From contig DASZTS010000081.1 in the NCBI GenBank assembly GCA_035547915.1, positions 1-60,505 on the forward strand: a stretch of DNA of 60,505 nt. Direction: 5' to 3'. Below are positions 7,288 through 17,700 of the stretch, one piece after another; position 1 is the stretch's first letter, and each line of letters opens with the position of its first letter. The notes below the pieces were generated by a model. The model ran no database searches and was not told the origin of the DNA. It saw only the letters and a list, made by a program, of their open reading frames with translations. This stretch comes from DASSFG01 sp035547915 (GTDB taxonomy: Bacteria; Planctomycetota; Planctomycetia; Pirellulales; JAICIG01). Position numbers and translations under genes: made by a program.

Positions 7288-10140
7288 CTACTCGTGATGC
7301 GGTCCCTCGCCAACCCCGAAAACCGATCCAGGCAAGGGCTCTCCGGATCGGATATGGGCGAGATGGTCTTGCAGACGATCGAGCAAATCCTGCGGTCCGC
7401 CATGTTCGAGCGCCGTCTGCAAGATCTTTTCCGCTTCGGCAAACCTGCCGGCTGCTGCGTATACCGCGGCGAGCAGGTCTTCGACTTCAGGATCGAGATG
7501 GCCTGACAACCTCGACGCTTCCGTCGCCATTTCAAGCGCCAGCGCGGGATCGCGCAGTTGCCGGTCCGGGCACATCGCATAGATGGCAGCCAGTCTTGTC
7601 AACGCAGGCAGTTGACTCGGCTCCCATTCCAGAATAATGCGGTAGTGTTCGATGGCCTCTTCCGGGTGGCCCAGCCGTGACGCCGTTTGCGCGAGAACCG
7701 TGTGCAAGGACAGTTGGCTGGGCGCGACTCGCAGGCCCGCGCGAGCCGCGTTGGCAGCCTCCGCGTCGTCTCCGTTGCGAAGGTGGGCCGACACGAGCAG
7801 CAGATACCCGTCCGGCTGGTCCGGGGCGAGCCGGAGCCCTTCATCCAAATACCGGAGTTCGTCGTCTGTGCGGCCAGCGCTGGCCATCGCTCGCGCGAGC
7901 GCCAGTCTTGATTCAGCATCGTCGGGATCGGCCTCAACGGCAGCCAGCAGCTCGGCGCGAGCTTCATCCTCACGACCCGCGTACTGGAGAATCAATCCGG
8001 TTGCGGCGCATAGTTGCGGGCCGTCGGGATGTTCGTGCCCCGCGGTCTCTAGCAGCGTCAGCGCGCGTGCCGTGTCTCCCGCGACGACGAATTGCCAGGC
8101 GATCCAGAGCGGCGTTTGCACCGAGGAGCGGTCGACCACGAAACTCGTCAGTGCCGTCAATCCCCATGCTCCCAGCGCGGTACCCAGCACCCATCGACGC
8201 CAAGCCGCGTTTCCCGCCAGGACCAAGAACCCGTCGGCCGCGAAGATGCACACCGCGGCGATACTCGGCAAGGCATAGAAGGCTTTGACCGTGCCGTGCA
8301 TCGGGTGTTGTAGATAGAAATATGCCACGGCGCAGATCGATGCAGCGAAGATTCCGAGGCACAATAACTTTTCCGGCCTCCAGCGGCGGGTGACCTGCCA
8401 GATACAGGAGAGGCCGCCGACCGCGATCAGAATCGTCGGAACCAAGGCCAAAAGATAGCCGACGGCCATCAAATCGTAGTTCCAAGGGGGACGTCCGTGG
8501 CGCGAAGTCACCCCGCCCCAACCGCCGTCTCCCCAGAGGGTCGAATAGATGCCGTCTGGAATCCCGCCAAACGAGGAAAAAAAAGGCTGCGACAACGATT
8601 GCCCGAAGCGAACGAACTGTGCCGCCATTGCATACCCGGGATCTTGCCAATAGTCGAACCCGGACTGGTCGGGAGGCAGCAACGCGCGGAAGTTCACGTA
8701 GTTACGGGCGAAGTACCAGCCACAAACCAGAACGCACGCCAACGCCGGAACCAGCAGTCGCACGACCCATTGGCCGATCCTTTGCGACCGGGCCAGCAGT
8801 TGCCAGAACGACACCATCAGCACGGCGAGTACCACGGGCATCGCGGAAAGTTTTGAGAGGATCGCCGCACCGAGACAGATGCCGAAGACCGCGGCCTGCT
8901 TGAGTTGCACCGTGCGCTGCCGGATCACCACCAGAGCCATATAGACGCTCGCGGTCGACAGGGCCCCGGCCAGGACGTCGTTCGATATGTTGTGCATCAG
9001 ATAGAGCTGCGTCGGCAGGCAGCCTGCCAAGAAGAGGCCGACCGCCTGGGGCACAATGCTCTTGGGAAAGACCAGTCGCAGGCAACCGGCCAAGAGAAGG
9101 AGCTGCACTACCGACGCCACCCAAGACATCGCTCTCAGATTAAAGACCCGCGCCACGGCATCGACTTGCGACAAGGGGGGCGGCGATATGAGCGATGCCA
9201 GCAGATAATAAAGGGGTGGTTGCGACATCTCCATCCCTTCGTTGCCCAAGGGAAGGTAGTGGTTCCGCGAGATGTAGTCGATGTATTCCACGTGCAGCGG
9301 GTTGTCGTATCCCATCGGAAACCGCAGCCAGTGCCAATTCCAGAGCAGGATCGCAGACCATGCGACCGCAAACGTCGCAGCCAGCATCACAGGCGCCCAT
9401 CGGTGCGCTGCTTCTCGTCTGCCCAGACGCTGCCAAGCGAACGGAATGAAACCGACGGTTGCCGCCGCGAGTACCGCGAACACCAGGCAGACTGGCCATA
9501 CTTTGGAGAAAGAACTCCGTGGATTCTCCGATTCGGCCGGCGCCGTGCCCTTGCCGAACGGCGCCACCACGGCCGCCGACCGCGCGGGTTCGGAAGGTGC
9601 CCCGAGAAGCGAGACCTGCCATTGCTCATCGGAAACGATCCTTTCACCACGATTCAGCTCGAGCATCAGCCAAAGTGCGGGCGGGCCACGCTCGCAGCTT
9701 GCCGTGGCGACCAATTCGTTCTCGCCGACCTTGAACAGCTCATCCGACAAACGCCTGATAGAAGGCGCTTTCCAGGAACGCGAGGAATCGCTGCCCGCGA
9801 CTTCAACCCCGTTCAAAACAACCGTGAACTGCTTGAATCCGCGGATCGCCAACCGAGCCTCGCCGACCGGAGAATCGACAGTAAACCGGCGCCGAAAGAC
9901 GGCCCGGAGAGGACCGTCGGGGTGAATCGTCAGATTCGGCACGGTTGGGTAGAGGATCCACTCGGCCCGCCGATCCCATGGCAGGAAGTGGATCCTCTCG
10001 CTTCGCAGACAGAGATACCAGAACATCGTGGCGACGACGGCCACTAGACAGGCTACCGGGAACCAGGTGCGCAACATCTGACCCGGCTGGATGCCCCATC
10101 GCCGTGCCAACGATTTTCCGCAGTCAACGATCTTGCGCAT
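7288..10140 (-). CDS. Multidomain membrane protein: beta-sandwich, GT-C-like transmembrane core, TPR tail
   Basis: The protein has 950 residues in three parts. After a signal-anchor helix (about 25-47) comes a soluble beta-rich domain (about 60-190). Its FTVVLNGVEVAGSD ... GENELVATA pattern resembles the galactose-binding-like sandwich of rhamnosidase N-termini. A polytopic core (about 215-660) follows, carrying MGYDNPLHVEYID (from residue 276) and MSQPPLYYLL (about 305-314), which match acidic-loop and QPPLYY motifs of bacterial GT-C glycosyltransferases. The tail (about 680-945) is TPR repeats. The gene follows wecE after 139 nt and is tightly coupled to the 767-aa gene. It probably transfers a lipid-linked sugar at the outer face of the inner membrane; the sandwich may bind the acceptor. 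Architecture is clear, substrate unknown. Confidence 0.7.
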   Translation of the reverse strand: MRKIVDCGKSLARRWGIQPGQMLRTWFPVACLVAVVATMFWYLCLRSERIHFLPWDRRAEWILYPTVPNLTIHPDGPLRAVFRRRFTVDSPVGEARLAIRGFKQFTVVLNGVEVAGSDSSRSWKAPSIRRLSDELFKVGENELVATASCERGPPALWLMLELNRGERIVSDEQWQVSLLGAPSEPARSAAVVAPFGKGTAPAESENPRSSFSKVWPVCLVFAVLAAATVGFIPFAWQRLGRREAAHRWAPVMLAATFAVAWSAILLWNWHWLRFPMGYDNPLHVEYIDYISRNHYLPLGNEGMEMSQPPLYYLLASLISPPPLSQVDAVARVFNLRAMSWVASVVQLLLLAGCLRLVFPKSIVPQAVGLFLAGCLPTQLYLMHNISNDVLAGALSTASVYMALVVIRQRTVQLKQAAVFGICLGAAILSKLSAMPVVLAVLMVSFWQLLARSQRIGQWVVRLLVPALACVLVCGWYFARNYVNFRALLPPDQSGFDYWQDPGYAMAAQFVRFGQSLSQPFFSSFGGIPDGIYSTLWGDGGWGGVTSRHGRPPWNYDLMAVGYLLALVPTILIAVGGLSCIWQVTRRWRPEKLLCLGIFAASICAVAYFYLQHPMHGTVKAFYALPSIAAVCIFAADGFLVLAGNAAWRRWVLGTALGAWGLTALTSFVVDRSSVQTPLWIAWQFVVAGDTARALTLLETAGHEHPDGPQLCAATGLILQYAGREDEARAELLAAVEADPDDAESRLALARAMASAGRTDDELRYLDEGLRLAPDQPDGYLLLVSAHLRNGDDAEAANAARAGLRVAPSQLSLHTVLAQTASRLGHPEEAIEHYRIILEWEPSQLPALTRLAAIYAMCPDRQLRDPALALEMATEASRLSGHLDPEVEDLLAAVYAAAGRFAEAEKILQTALEHGGPQDLLDRLQDHLAHIRSGEPLPGSVFGVGEGPHHE

Positions 10141-10279
10141 GAATTCAGAATCGCTTGACGTTCACGGAGACAGCCACCGTGTTTTGACCGGATGCCGTGT
10201 TTTCCGGGAAACGACCCGCTGACAAGGCGAATGGCTTCGCTGGGACTGCGTACCAGGTCGCCCCTTGGTCACACGAGGA

Positions 10280-11494
10280 TCAGCGTGGCATGGCTTCGGC
10301 GGCCCCAACGATTTCATTGATGGGGCTGGGTGTCGACATCAAGGGGCCGTGTCGATGGATCTGGTCGGCAAAGAATCGCTGTATCGATTGCACGACGCGC
10401 GACTGCTCGGCCTCGCTCAATTCGTAGTAGAAGGGAAGCCGCAGCAACCGCCCACTGGCAAGCTCGGTCTGTGGCAGATCGGCGGTGCTGTATTTCCGGC
10501 CCATCGGCGACGAGTGCAACGGGATGTAATGAAATACGGCGTGAATGCCGTCGTCGTTGAGGTGCGAGAGCAAGCCGTCGCGCGCCGCCTGATCGGGCAG
10601 CAATACGTAGAACAGGTGGTAATTGCCGAGACAGTCGTCTGGAATTTGGGGCAGCCGCAGCAATCCCTCGGCCTCGAGCGGCTCGAGTTGGCGACGATAC
10701 GATTCGTAGATTTCTCGGCGGCGCGAAGAAATCTTATCGAACCACTCCAGTTGTCCATACAGGAACGCACAGCAGATCTCGCTGGGCACGTACGAACTGC
10801 CCACATCCACCCAGGTGTATTTATCGACCTGGCCGCGAAAGAATTGCTTGCGGTTGGTCCCCTTGTCGCGAAGGATCTCGGCCCGCTCGATCAACTCGGG
10901 ATCGTTGATGCACAGAGCGCCGCCCTCGCCGCAGATATAATTCTTCGTCTCGTGAAAGCTGTAACAACCGAGGTGACCGAGGGACCCAAGCGCCCGATTG
11001 TTGTAGAACGAGTTGACGCCTTGGGCCGCATCTTCGACCACCCACAGGTCATACTCGCGGGCGATGGCCAGGATGCGATCCATCTCGCAGCCAACCCCCG
11101 CGTAATGGACGGGGAAGATCGCCTTGGTACGCTCGGTGATGGCGTCTTCGATCAGGGCATCGTCCAGGTTCAGCGTATCGGGGCGGACGTCGACGAACAC
11201 GGGGCGCGCCCCGAGCCGCACGACGGCGTTCGCGGTCGAGACGAAGGTGAACGAAGGCATGATCACTTCGTCGCCCGGCCCGAGATCGCAGAGCATGGCG
11301 GCCATTTCGAGAGCGGCCGTGCAAGAGGGGGTCATCAGCACTTTGGCGATGCCGAACCGCTCCTCCAACAGGGCCGAGCATTTTTGCGTGAAATGCCCGT
11401 CGCCCCCGATGTTTCCCAGAGCCACGGCCTGAGCGATGTAGTACAGCTCTTTGCCCGCGATAAACGGCTTGTTGAAGGGAATGCGTGGTTGCAT
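10280..11494 (-). CDS. wecE: dTDP-4-amino-4,6-dideoxygalactose transaminase (WecE/RffA-like)
   Basis: This is a 404-residue DegT/DnrJ/EryC1-family, PLP-dependent sugar aminotransferase. WecE converts dTDP-4-keto-6-deoxyglucose to dTDP-4-amino-4,6-dideoxygalactose (Fuc4N) using glutamate. Visible features are the N-terminal IPFNKP, TPSCTAALEMAA (phosphate contacts), the pyridine-N aspartate in VVEDAAQ (Asp155), the PLP lysine in SFHETKN (Lys184), and GEGGALCIND. FHETKN is characteristic of the RffA/WecE branch. The protein is somewhat longer than the E. coli enzyme (about 376 residues), with a ~25-residue C-terminal extension. It is the first gene of the minus-strand operon and diverges from the 1,041-aa gene across 74 nt. 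No nucleotidyltransferase, 4,6-dehydratase or Fuc4NAc-transferase gene lies nearby, so precursor supply must be encoded elsewhere. Confidence 0.85.
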   Translation of the reverse strand: MQPRIPFNKPFIAGKELYYIAQAVALGNIGGDGHFTQKCSALLEERFGIAKVLMTPSCTAALEMAAMLCDLGPGDEVIMPSFTFVSTANAVVRLGARPVFVDVRPDTLNLDDALIEDAITERTKAIFPVHYAGVGCEMDRILAIAREYDLWVVEDAAQGVNSFYNNRALGSLGHLGCYSFHETKNYICGEGGALCINDPELIERAEILRDKGTNRKQFFRGQVDKYTWVDVGSSYVPSEICCAFLYGQLEWFDKISSRRREIYESYRRQLEPLEAEGLLRLPQIPDDCLGNYHLFYVLLPDQAARDGLLSHLNDDGIHAVFHYIPLHSSPMGRKYSTADLPQTELASGRLLRLPFYYELSEAEQSRVVQSIQRFFADQIHRHGPLMSTPSPINEIVGAAEAMPR

Positions 11495-11568
11495 AGCACC
11501 CTGGGGAGATCGATCGACTAAGGAATGCTCAGTTTCGCCTTTGAATGTTTGGAATTCGTTAGCCCGGA

Positions 11569-14500
11569 ATGGGAAAAACGTGTGATCTACAGACCCGACG
11601 CGCGTCGGCCACTACATTGATTCCCATGCGAGATTGTCCTTCGCCCGCACCGGTCGGGGCCACCGAAGACCGGCCAAAAGCCACGATCGCCTGCGGCGCA
11701 GCGCTTGCCGGCGATTTGCTGCTAATGGCGGGTTTGGTCGCAACCGGTTTCCTGCTTGCCTGTTACAAGTTGGCCGATACCGACATCTGGTGGCATTTGC
11801 GGGCCGGCGAGTGGATTCTGGAAAACCACCGGGTGCCCAACCTCGACCCCTTCACGTTCGGATCGTCCGATCGGGTGTGGATCGATTTGCACTGGTTGTT
11901 CGAGCTGATCGCTGCCGTGGCGTTCCGCGTAGCGGGTATGCCGGGCGTGACGGTTGTCGCCGCGGCCACCGTCGCCGCGGCACTGTTCGCCGCCTTGGTG
12001 GGCGGGCAACTCAGGTCGATGCCGGTGGCGGCCGGTTGCTGGATGGTACCGCTCGTCTTGCTCGGCTATCGCCTTCATCCGCGGCCCGAACTGTTCTCGT
12101 TGCTGTTCTTGGCGATCTTTCTGACGGTGCTTGACCGCGGGCAGCGAAGGCCGCACCTGGTCTGGCTTCTGCCGGTGATCGAAATCTTGTGGGTGAATAC
12201 ACACGCGTTCTTCCTGCTCGGACCGATCGTTTTCGTCCTCTTCTTCATCGGCCAGATCGGCGGACGCTGGTTCGCGTCGGTCTCGGGAGGCGGACACTCC
12301 GGAAGCGGCCAGAGGCTGGCGCCGATCGTGCCGAAGCACTACGCCGCCGCCTTCGTGGCGATCATGGCGGCCTGCCTGCTGAATCCTTATGGAATCAAAG
12401 GGACGATGCTGCCGCTGGAACTCTTTCCGAAGATTTCCGATCCGGCGAACGACTACAAGACGTACATCGACGAGCTGTTCAGCCCGCTCGACTACGCGCG
12501 GCGCAGCCAGACGTTCGTCGCCGCCCACTCGGTCTACTATCGATCGCTGTACCTGCTCGCGGTTGGGTTACCGCTCAGCTTCGTGCTGCCAGCCCTCTAC
12601 CGCATTGTGCGACGAACGGCGTCGGCCACCCGTGCTCGACAATCCACGGCACTGGCTGGCCGCTCGGCCGACCGGGGACTGGTCTTGGCGCTCGTTGCGG
12701 CCGTAACCGGCTTACTGGGTGGCTCTGTCACGGTGGTCGGCGATACGGTGGCTGGTGCTCCCGCATATTTGCTTTATGTGTTGTCGGCGGGCGTGTGGCT
12801 CATCGCGGCAAACGATCTGCGGCGAATATCGCCGCGTGCCGCGCTGCTGGCGGTTGTGACAGCACTTGGGCAGGTGTCGACGACAGGTTGTTTGCACATG
12901 GCATTTGCCGGCTCGCTCGCACCGGGCGGCCAGACGACGGGCCTCTTGTTGTTCATTGCGGCGTGTTGGGCAGCGGCAGCGATGCTCGCGCTGCAATCGG
13001 GACAGGACCTGTTTCGTATGTTGCTGGCCGTGGCGTTTACTTATCTCGGTTTCCAGGCGATGCGCAATTTGAACGTCTTCGCGCTGGTGGCCGGCATCGT
13101 ACTCAGCCGCAACTTGGGGGATTGGTTGGGCGAAGTCATCGACGAAGGTCGAGTCGCGCCCGAAGCGTCACCAGCTCTCTGGACTGGGCGCGGCGCGCTG
13201 GCGGTTCTGTTGGCAGTCTGGATCGCGATGATCGGTACTGGCCAATGGAACCGCTGGGCGAACGGGTCGCGTGAGTTCGGCCTGGGCGAATCGCCCGGAA
13301 CTTTTCCGCACGACGCGGCCCGATTTGCCGGTGGCGATGGTTTGCCCGATCGGGCCATCGCCTTCGACCTGGGCCTGGCGGCGCTCTATGTCTTCCACAA
13401 CGGTCCGGCCAAGAAGGTCTACATGGATCCGCGATTGGAGGTTCCGTCGTTGGAGACCTTCCAGAACTACGTGGCCATCGATGACTCCCTGCACGGCCGA
13501 AGCGACATGTGGCGCGATGCGCTACAAAGACTCGACAACCCGCTCGTGCTGCTCGATCACAGCGGCCATACGATGGGGGAAGCCCTATTGTTGACGGAGG
13601 GCGACTGGCGGTGCATCCATTTCGATTCGCAGGCGGCCGTCTTCGCCTCCCGCCATAACGACGTTTCGGCGGGCCTCTACCCGACAGTCGACTTGGCGGC
13701 GCGGCATTTTCAACCGCATCTCGAATCGTCGCCGGATACGGGCGACGACGCGGTGCTCGTCGAGACCGATGCACTCGCGCACCTGGGAACCTACTTATGC
13801 CCCTCGGCTGCTGTCACGTGGTCTTGGCGCATTCCCGCGCAGTGGCTCGCTCTCGACCGCCTGAAAAACGCGGATCGCGAGGCAGACCGTGCCGCCGACA
13901 CTTGGGCCCTGCGGGGTCGCTGTTATTGGAACCTCGTACCCAGTTTCGCCACGGCTCCGCCTCGCGCGGGCGAAGCCTGGCAGAATGGCGAGGGGCTGCG
14001 CTGGGCGCAGGCGACGTGGTGTTTTCAGCAGGCGTTACAACTTGATCCAGAGCAACTGACAAGCCTGCGTCCCTTGTACGATACTTGTCGAGCGCGACGG
14101 ATGCCCGAAGCGCAATTGGCCGCGGGGCGACAATTGATTGCGCTGGGGGCCGCCGGCCCGCAGCAATGCCAGGAGGTCGAAGAGCTCGGGCGGCGACTCA
14201 CGGAGCTCGAGCGATTGTCGCTCGATTCCGTACCGCCCTCAGAAGAGGCGGTGCGCAAACTGGTGTCGGGTGGCCTGAGTGCCACGGCGGCCGAATGGGT
14301 GCGGCGGGCCGGCATACCGATCGGTGATTGGGAATGGCAACTGGTCGACCGCTTGGCGGCCGCGTGGATGAACTTGGGCCGGCCCGACCAAGCGCGGGCA
14401 GTCTGGCAATCGGCGCGAGCGCCATCTGAGGCGGAGCTGAACTCGCGCCTGGCCGACGCCTGGTGGGTGGAAGGCGATTGGACACGAGCCGAACAGGCCT

Positions 14501-14694
14501 ATCGCGCAGCACTCGCGGCCGATCCGCAGCATGCCGACAGCCTCTGGGGGTTGGCCATGCTCTACGCCGAGCAGGGCATGGCGGCCCAGACACGCACCGC
14601 CTGCACCGAGGCGCTCGAGCACGACTTGCCGGAGCCGCGGCGAGACGAACTGCGCGAAGTGTTGAAAATGGTCTCATCGCGCGAAGAACAATAA
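11569..14694 (+). CDS. Large polytopic membrane protein with C-terminal TPR region (GT-C-like), paralogue 1
   Basis: The protein has 1,041 residues. After a hydrophilic leader it has a transmembrane core (about 45-580). The first outer loop contains the conserved block TDIWWHLRAGEWIL (71-84), followed by RVPNLDPFTF and WIDLHWLFE. Then come RPELFSLLFLAIF and ILWVNTHAFFLLGP. This topology, with an Asp/Trp/His-rich first loop, resembles GT-C enzymes, but the family has no assigned activity. A soluble middle region (about 590-800) precedes TPR-like helices to the C-terminus (for example DWTRAEQAYRAALAADPQHADSLWG). The start at 11569 is uncertain; an ATG 19 codons downstream at 11626 also fits. 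The next gene, 88 nt downstream, is a paralogue of the same architecture, implying tandem duplication. An oligosaccharide-related role is inferred from context. Confidence 0.65.
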   Translation: MGKTCDLQTRRASATTLIPMRDCPSPAPVGATEDRPKATIACGAALAGDLLLMAGLVATGFLLACYKLADTDIWWHLRAGEWILENHRVPNLDPFTFGSSDRVWIDLHWLFELIAAVAFRVAGMPGVTVVAAATVAAALFAALVGGQLRSMPVAAGCWMVPLVLLGYRLHPRPELFSLLFLAIFLTVLDRGQRRPHLVWLLPVIEILWVNTHAFFLLGPIVFVLFFIGQIGGRWFASVSGGGHSGSGQRLAPIVPKHYAAAFVAIMAACLLNPYGIKGTMLPLELFPKISDPANDYKTYIDELFSPLDYARRSQTFVAAHSVYYRSLYLLAVGLPLSFVLPALYRIVRRTASATRARQSTALAGRSADRGLVLALVAAVTGLLGGSVTVVGDTVAGAPAYLLYVLSAGVWLIAANDLRRISPRAALLAVVTALGQVSTTGCLHMAFAGSLAPGGQTTGLLLFIAACWAAAAMLALQSGQDLFRMLLAVAFTYLGFQAMRNLNVFALVAGIVLSRNLGDWLGEVIDEGRVAPEASPALWTGRGALAVLLAVWIAMIGTGQWNRWANGSREFGLGESPGTFPHDAARFAGGDGLPDRAIAFDLGLAALYVFHNGPAKKVYMDPRLEVPSLETFQNYVAIDDSLHGRSDMWRDALQRLDNPLVLLDHSGHTMGEALLLTEGDWRCIHFDSQAAVFASRHNDVSAGLYPTVDLAARHFQPHLESSPDTGDDAVLVETDALAHLGTYLCPSAAVTWSWRIPAQWLALDRLKNADREADRAADTWALRGRCYWNLVPSFATAPPRAGEAWQNGEGLRWAQATWCFQQALQLDPEQLTSLRPLYDTCRARRMPEAQLAAGRQLIALGAAGPQQCQEVEELGRRLTELERLSLDSVPPSEEAVRKLVSGGLSATAAEWVRRAGIPIGDWEWQLVDRLAAAWMNLGRPDQARAVWQSARAPSEAELNSRLADAWWVEGDWTRAEQAYRAALAADPQHADSLWGLAMLYAEQGMAAQTRTACTEALEHDLPEPRRDELREVLKMVSSREEQ

Positions 14695-14742
14695 GTCTCT
14701 GCAAAAAGGCTCTTCGGAACTGGGTCGGTTAACGCAAGGGTG

Positions 14743-14762
14743 TGCGGCGCGCAGGCGCCGCA
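14743..14762 (+). promoter_or_regulatory. GC-rich hairpin in the leader of paralogue 2
   Basis: A perfect 8-bp stem (TGCGGCGC / GCGCCGCA) closes a GCAG tetraloop in the 88-nt gap between the tandem paralogues, ending 20 nt before the second start codon. No T-run follows, so it is more likely an mRNA stability, pausing or attenuation element than a terminator. Confidence 0.4.
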
Positions 14763-14782
14763 GGCGGATTGGTTGAAGGTCG

Positions 14783-17700
14783 ATGACGAACGCTGCAAAA
14801 GACACTGCGGACCGGCGACTGTACGCCGACCCGAAAACGATCGGCGACGCGGTGCTGCTGTGCTTACTCGTCGCGGTTGCTTTCCTGCTGGCGTGCTACA
14901 AGGAGACCGATAACGACATCTGGTGGCACCTGGCGGGCGGCGAGTGGATTCTGAGCCATTGCCGCGTTCCGGATCTCGATCCTTTTACGTTCGCATCGCA
15001 GGAGCGGACATGGATCGACTTGCACTGGCTGTTCGAGGTGGCCGCGGCGCTGGCCTTTCGTGCCGCGGCGATGCCCGGTGTCGTATGCTTGGCCGCAGGT
15101 CTATCCGCGGCAACCGTGGCCGTTGCACTCACGATGCGGAAGCGAACGTGGCCGTTGCCGACCGTCATCGCCTGCTGGGTGCCAGCCTTGGCGCTCATCG
15201 GCTGGCGTCTTCCTCCCCGGCCCGAATTGTGTACGCTCCTTTTCCTGGCCATTTATTTGGCGGTGCTCCACCGCTGGGACGAACGCCCGAGACTCGTTTG
15301 GTTCTTGCCCGTGGTGCAGGTGCTGTGGGTCAATACGCACGGCCTGTTCGTGCTCGGGCCGGTCGTCATGGGCTTGTGGTTGGCGGCCAGAGCGATCGAA
15401 TCATTCTGGCGCTCGCGCAGCCGGAATTCGGCCTCATCTGATCCCGACGTAGGGCAGGATTACGCTTGGCGAAAGACGCTGCTGGTCATGGGGGCTGTTG
15501 TGGCGGCCTGCCTGGTCAATCCCTACCTGGTGCGCGGCGCGCTATTCCCGTTCGAGCTTTTTCCAAAAATTGCCGCCTCGGCGAACGTTTACAAACAGAC
15601 GGTTGGCGAATTCGCCAGCCTGGGTAGTTGGGCCCGATCGCAGGAACTGCCCGGCTCGCGGAGCGCCTACTTCTGCGCCGCTTACTTCCTCCTTAATTTT
15701 CTGCCGGCGAGTTTCTTGTTGCCTGCCGTGTGGAGCGCGGCGACCTCGAATCCATCTGTGGCGGGTCGGGCCGCGCAGGGTCGTAAGGATGTGCCAACCG
15801 AGGACGGCCGCTGGGGCTGGCTACTCGCCCTGGCCTGCGGGGCGACACTGGCGGTCATCAGCATGCGGTCGCTGCCCGGTCGAGCGCTGTCTTGGTGGGA
15901 GATCGGCAGATATGCGCCGCTCGGCTGGCTGATGCTCGGCGGCGCGGGTGCCGCTGCCCTGCGGCAGAGTCGGGTAGCCGTGCAGGCAGGACTGGCCGGT
16001 TCGGTGGCGATGGCGGCTTGGACCATTACGTTGCGCGCGATTCTCTACAGCCGCGACGATCTCTTGGGCATGTCGGGCGGCGCGGTCTGGGGGCTGGCGG
16101 CCATCGCCCTAGCCAGCGCGGCGGTACCGCTCAGAAGCCGTTTAAGGCTCGACCGCGTGTTGCTCGCAGTGACCTTCGGTTACTTGGCGATGCAGGCCCT
16201 GCGCAACGGCCCTCTGTTCGGGCTCGTTGGCGGCGCGGTGCTGGCCGGCAATCTGGGCGAGTGGATGGCTGATTGGCAGCGCGGCAGTCGGCGCGGATTG
16301 GTCCACGCGGCGAGTGGCCTCGCATTCAAGTTGGTTAGCGGCGCGGCAATGGCGTTCTGGATCTTTGCCATTGTCACGAACCGATATCACGACTGGACGC
16401 GGCAGCGGCGTGAATTCGGGTTCGACGAGGCTCCCTTTGTCTCGGCCCATGCCGCGGCGCGGTTCGCGGGACAATCCGGACTGCCCACGCGGGCTGTTTG
16501 TTTCAACCTGGGGCAGGCGGGGGTGTACTCCTTTCACAACGGGCCGGAACACAAGCCCTTTATCGACGCTCGTCTCGAGTTGCCCAGCGAGGACGATTAT
16601 CGGCGCTATCTCGAGCTGGAATCGGACCTGAACCACAACGGGCCGGCGTGGCCTGCGATCCTGGCCGACTTGGGTAACCCCCTGGTGCTGGTCCTGCACA
16701 CCTCCGATCATGCGGCCGAAGCGGCCCTGTTGTCGCACGAAGCGTGGCGGTGTATCTACTTCGACGCCGTGGGAGCGGTATTTGTTTCCGATGATCTATC
16801 TGACTTGCAAGAGTCCTTCCCGACGGTCGATTTCGGTACTCGCCATTTCAGACATTCGAGATCGTCCTCCCCCGAACCACCGCAGACCGTACTTCACGAG
16901 GCTCGAGCGCTCCAGCAGATCGGCCGTGCGATTTCGGCAATGGGCGGTGAGCCGCAATGGGCGCTCGAATTGGCAGCGCTCGGCCTGGCCACCGAGGCCA
17001 CGCGTGAGGAGCCCTTCTCGTCGCAGACCTGGACGTTGCTCGCCAACTGCTGGGCTTCGCTGGGGCTGACACAAGACGCGGCGGCGGAGGGGGACGATGT
17101 CTGGCTGCCGCAACGCGACCTGTTCGCGTCGCAGGCCGCCTTTTGCGCGGCCCGTGCTCTCGAACTGCCGCCGCAGGACCCGGAAGCGTTGGCGACGTTG
17201 TATTCCATTTACCGCTCCGCGGGCCTGCTCGACGCGCAACTGTCGGTCGGCTTGTCGTTGCGGCACGATCCGGCCACACCGCAGGATCGCCGCGAGGAGA
17301 TCGGCCGCCTGGAACAAACGGTCCAGCAGCTCGTAACCGAGCAACTTCCCACGCCGGTTGCCGGGTCAGCCGCGTCGATCCAGAACTGCTTGCGATTGGG
17401 TTTGCCGATGCTCGCCGTACGCGAGCACGGCCGTTTGCGCGAGACCGGCGGTGCGACGATCGATTGGGAATGCACGCAAGCTGCCGCGGCCGCGCATTTG
17501 AAACTCGGCCAACCCGGCCAAGCGAGAACGATCTGGCAGGCTGCCAGTGACGTACCCTCCGAACACGAGCGCAACTGCCGAATCGCGGAAACCTACCTCG
17601 TCGAACAAGATTTGCAGCAGGCCATGGCTTGGTACGGAGAAGTCGTGAGCGCCGATCCGGGGATGGCCGCGGCATGGTGGGGACTCGCTCTGATACATGC

